NCBI GenBank assembly: GCA_024741835.1
Contig: JAENRP010000297.1
Coordinates: forward strand, 1 to 56,548
DNA from: Diplocarpon mali
Lineage: Eukaryota > Ascomycota > Leotiomycetes > Helotiales > Drepanopezizaceae
Length of the DNA stretch: 56,548 nucleotides
Direction of reading: 5' to 3'
Shown here: positions 56,431 through 56,548 of the stretch, piece after piece
Layout: every line of letters begins with the position of its first letter
Position numbering within the stretch: the stretch's first letter is position 1
Notes under the pieces: generated by a model
Database searches by the model: none
The model's input: only the letters and a program-made list of their open reading frames with translations
Told to the model about the DNA's origin: nothing
Position numbers and translations under genes: made by a program

Positions 56431-56548
56431 AGGGGTGATTTTTTTTTATACTTCTATTATAAGGTGATTTTTTTTACACTTCTATTAAGAGGTGATTTTT
56501 TTTTTTTTTTACTCCTAGGCCGGGCCTGCGAGTTGATTTTGACTTATT
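56431..56548 (+). other. 3' region of B2, cut by the window end
   Basis: The word (c/t)tctatta(a/t)(g/a)(g/a)ggtgat followed by T runs occurs in series, then one 23-bp motif at 56511-56533 (ACTCCTAGGCC, g, GGCCTGCGAGT). It corresponds to 51497-51620 of B1. Confidence 0.75.

Larger units (their letters stand above)
53930..56548 (+). mobile_element. Copia element B2, 3' part, runs off the window
   Basis: Matches B1 from 49090 to about 51600 nearly base for base with transitions and a few small indels. It begins where the A1/A2 composite was inserted in the integrase gene. The 5' half must lie before position 1 and the 3' LTR after 56548. It is therefore the outermost visible host of the nest. 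Confidence 0.9.

Overview
The window looks like a block of transposon-packed heterochromatin from a filamentous ascomycete (Pezizomycotina). I found no host gene, rRNA, tRNA or CRISPR array. Everything recognisable is LTR retrotransposon, and almost all of it carries the footprint of repeat-induced point mutation (RIP): AT- and TpA-rich sequence, coding frames full of TAG/TAA where CAG, CAA or TGG are expected, active-site Asp changed to Asn, Gly to Ser, His and Cys to Tyr, and LTR pairs that differ only by transitions. The species cannot be named from this.

The layout is a nest of insertions whose borders can mostly be read to the base from LTR ends and 5-bp target-site duplications (TSDs). 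Outermost is B2, a Ty1/Copia element of family B whose 3' half is at 53930-56548. In its integrase gene sits a composite of two family A Copia elements, A1 (from 1) and A2 (to 53929), joined through one LTR at 4989-5183. A2 is cut three times: by Ty3/Gypsy element C (6122-13685, TSD ccttt), by a short gag-protease element D (14028-16695, TSD tatag), and by a second family B element, B1 (19186-51992, TSD ataaa). B1 is cut by Gypsy element E (21222-48540, TSD ctata). E is cut inside its own left LTR by Copia element F (21278-41417, TSD ctata). F is cut by two more family A copies, A3 (24565-30554, minus strand, TSD catag) and A4 (34631-40731, plus strand, TSD ctccc). That gives six levels: B2 > A1/A2 > B1 > E > F > A3/A4. 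Removing the inserts rejoins the reading frames; the two halves of E's left LTR (56 + 198 bp) add up to exactly the 254 bp of its right LTR.

The elements encode the usual machinery: gag with a zinc knuckle, aspartic protease, integrase, reverse transcriptase and RNase H, in Copia order in A, B and F and Gypsy order in C and E. D carries only gag and a protease-like segment and would depend on another element. All visible copies look dead; A3, innermost, is the least damaged.

The most unusual signal is a 23-bp near-palindrome (arms ACTCCTRGGCC and GGCCYGCGAGT around one base) that recurs about 60 times in three unrelated families (Copia A, Copia B, Gypsy E). It lies in linkers between protein domains, in 3' untranslated regions, in both orientations relative to coding, and in copy numbers that vary between copies of one family. 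Where it is in frame in the forward direction it reads T-P-R-P-G-P-(R/Q)-V. It behaves like a short palindromic mini-element or recombination hotspot riding on retrotransposons. Other points of interest are an antisense Cys-rich reading frame in C, internal initiator-tRNA primer sites in A and B, and an LTR-internal-LTR tandem with a deleted leader.
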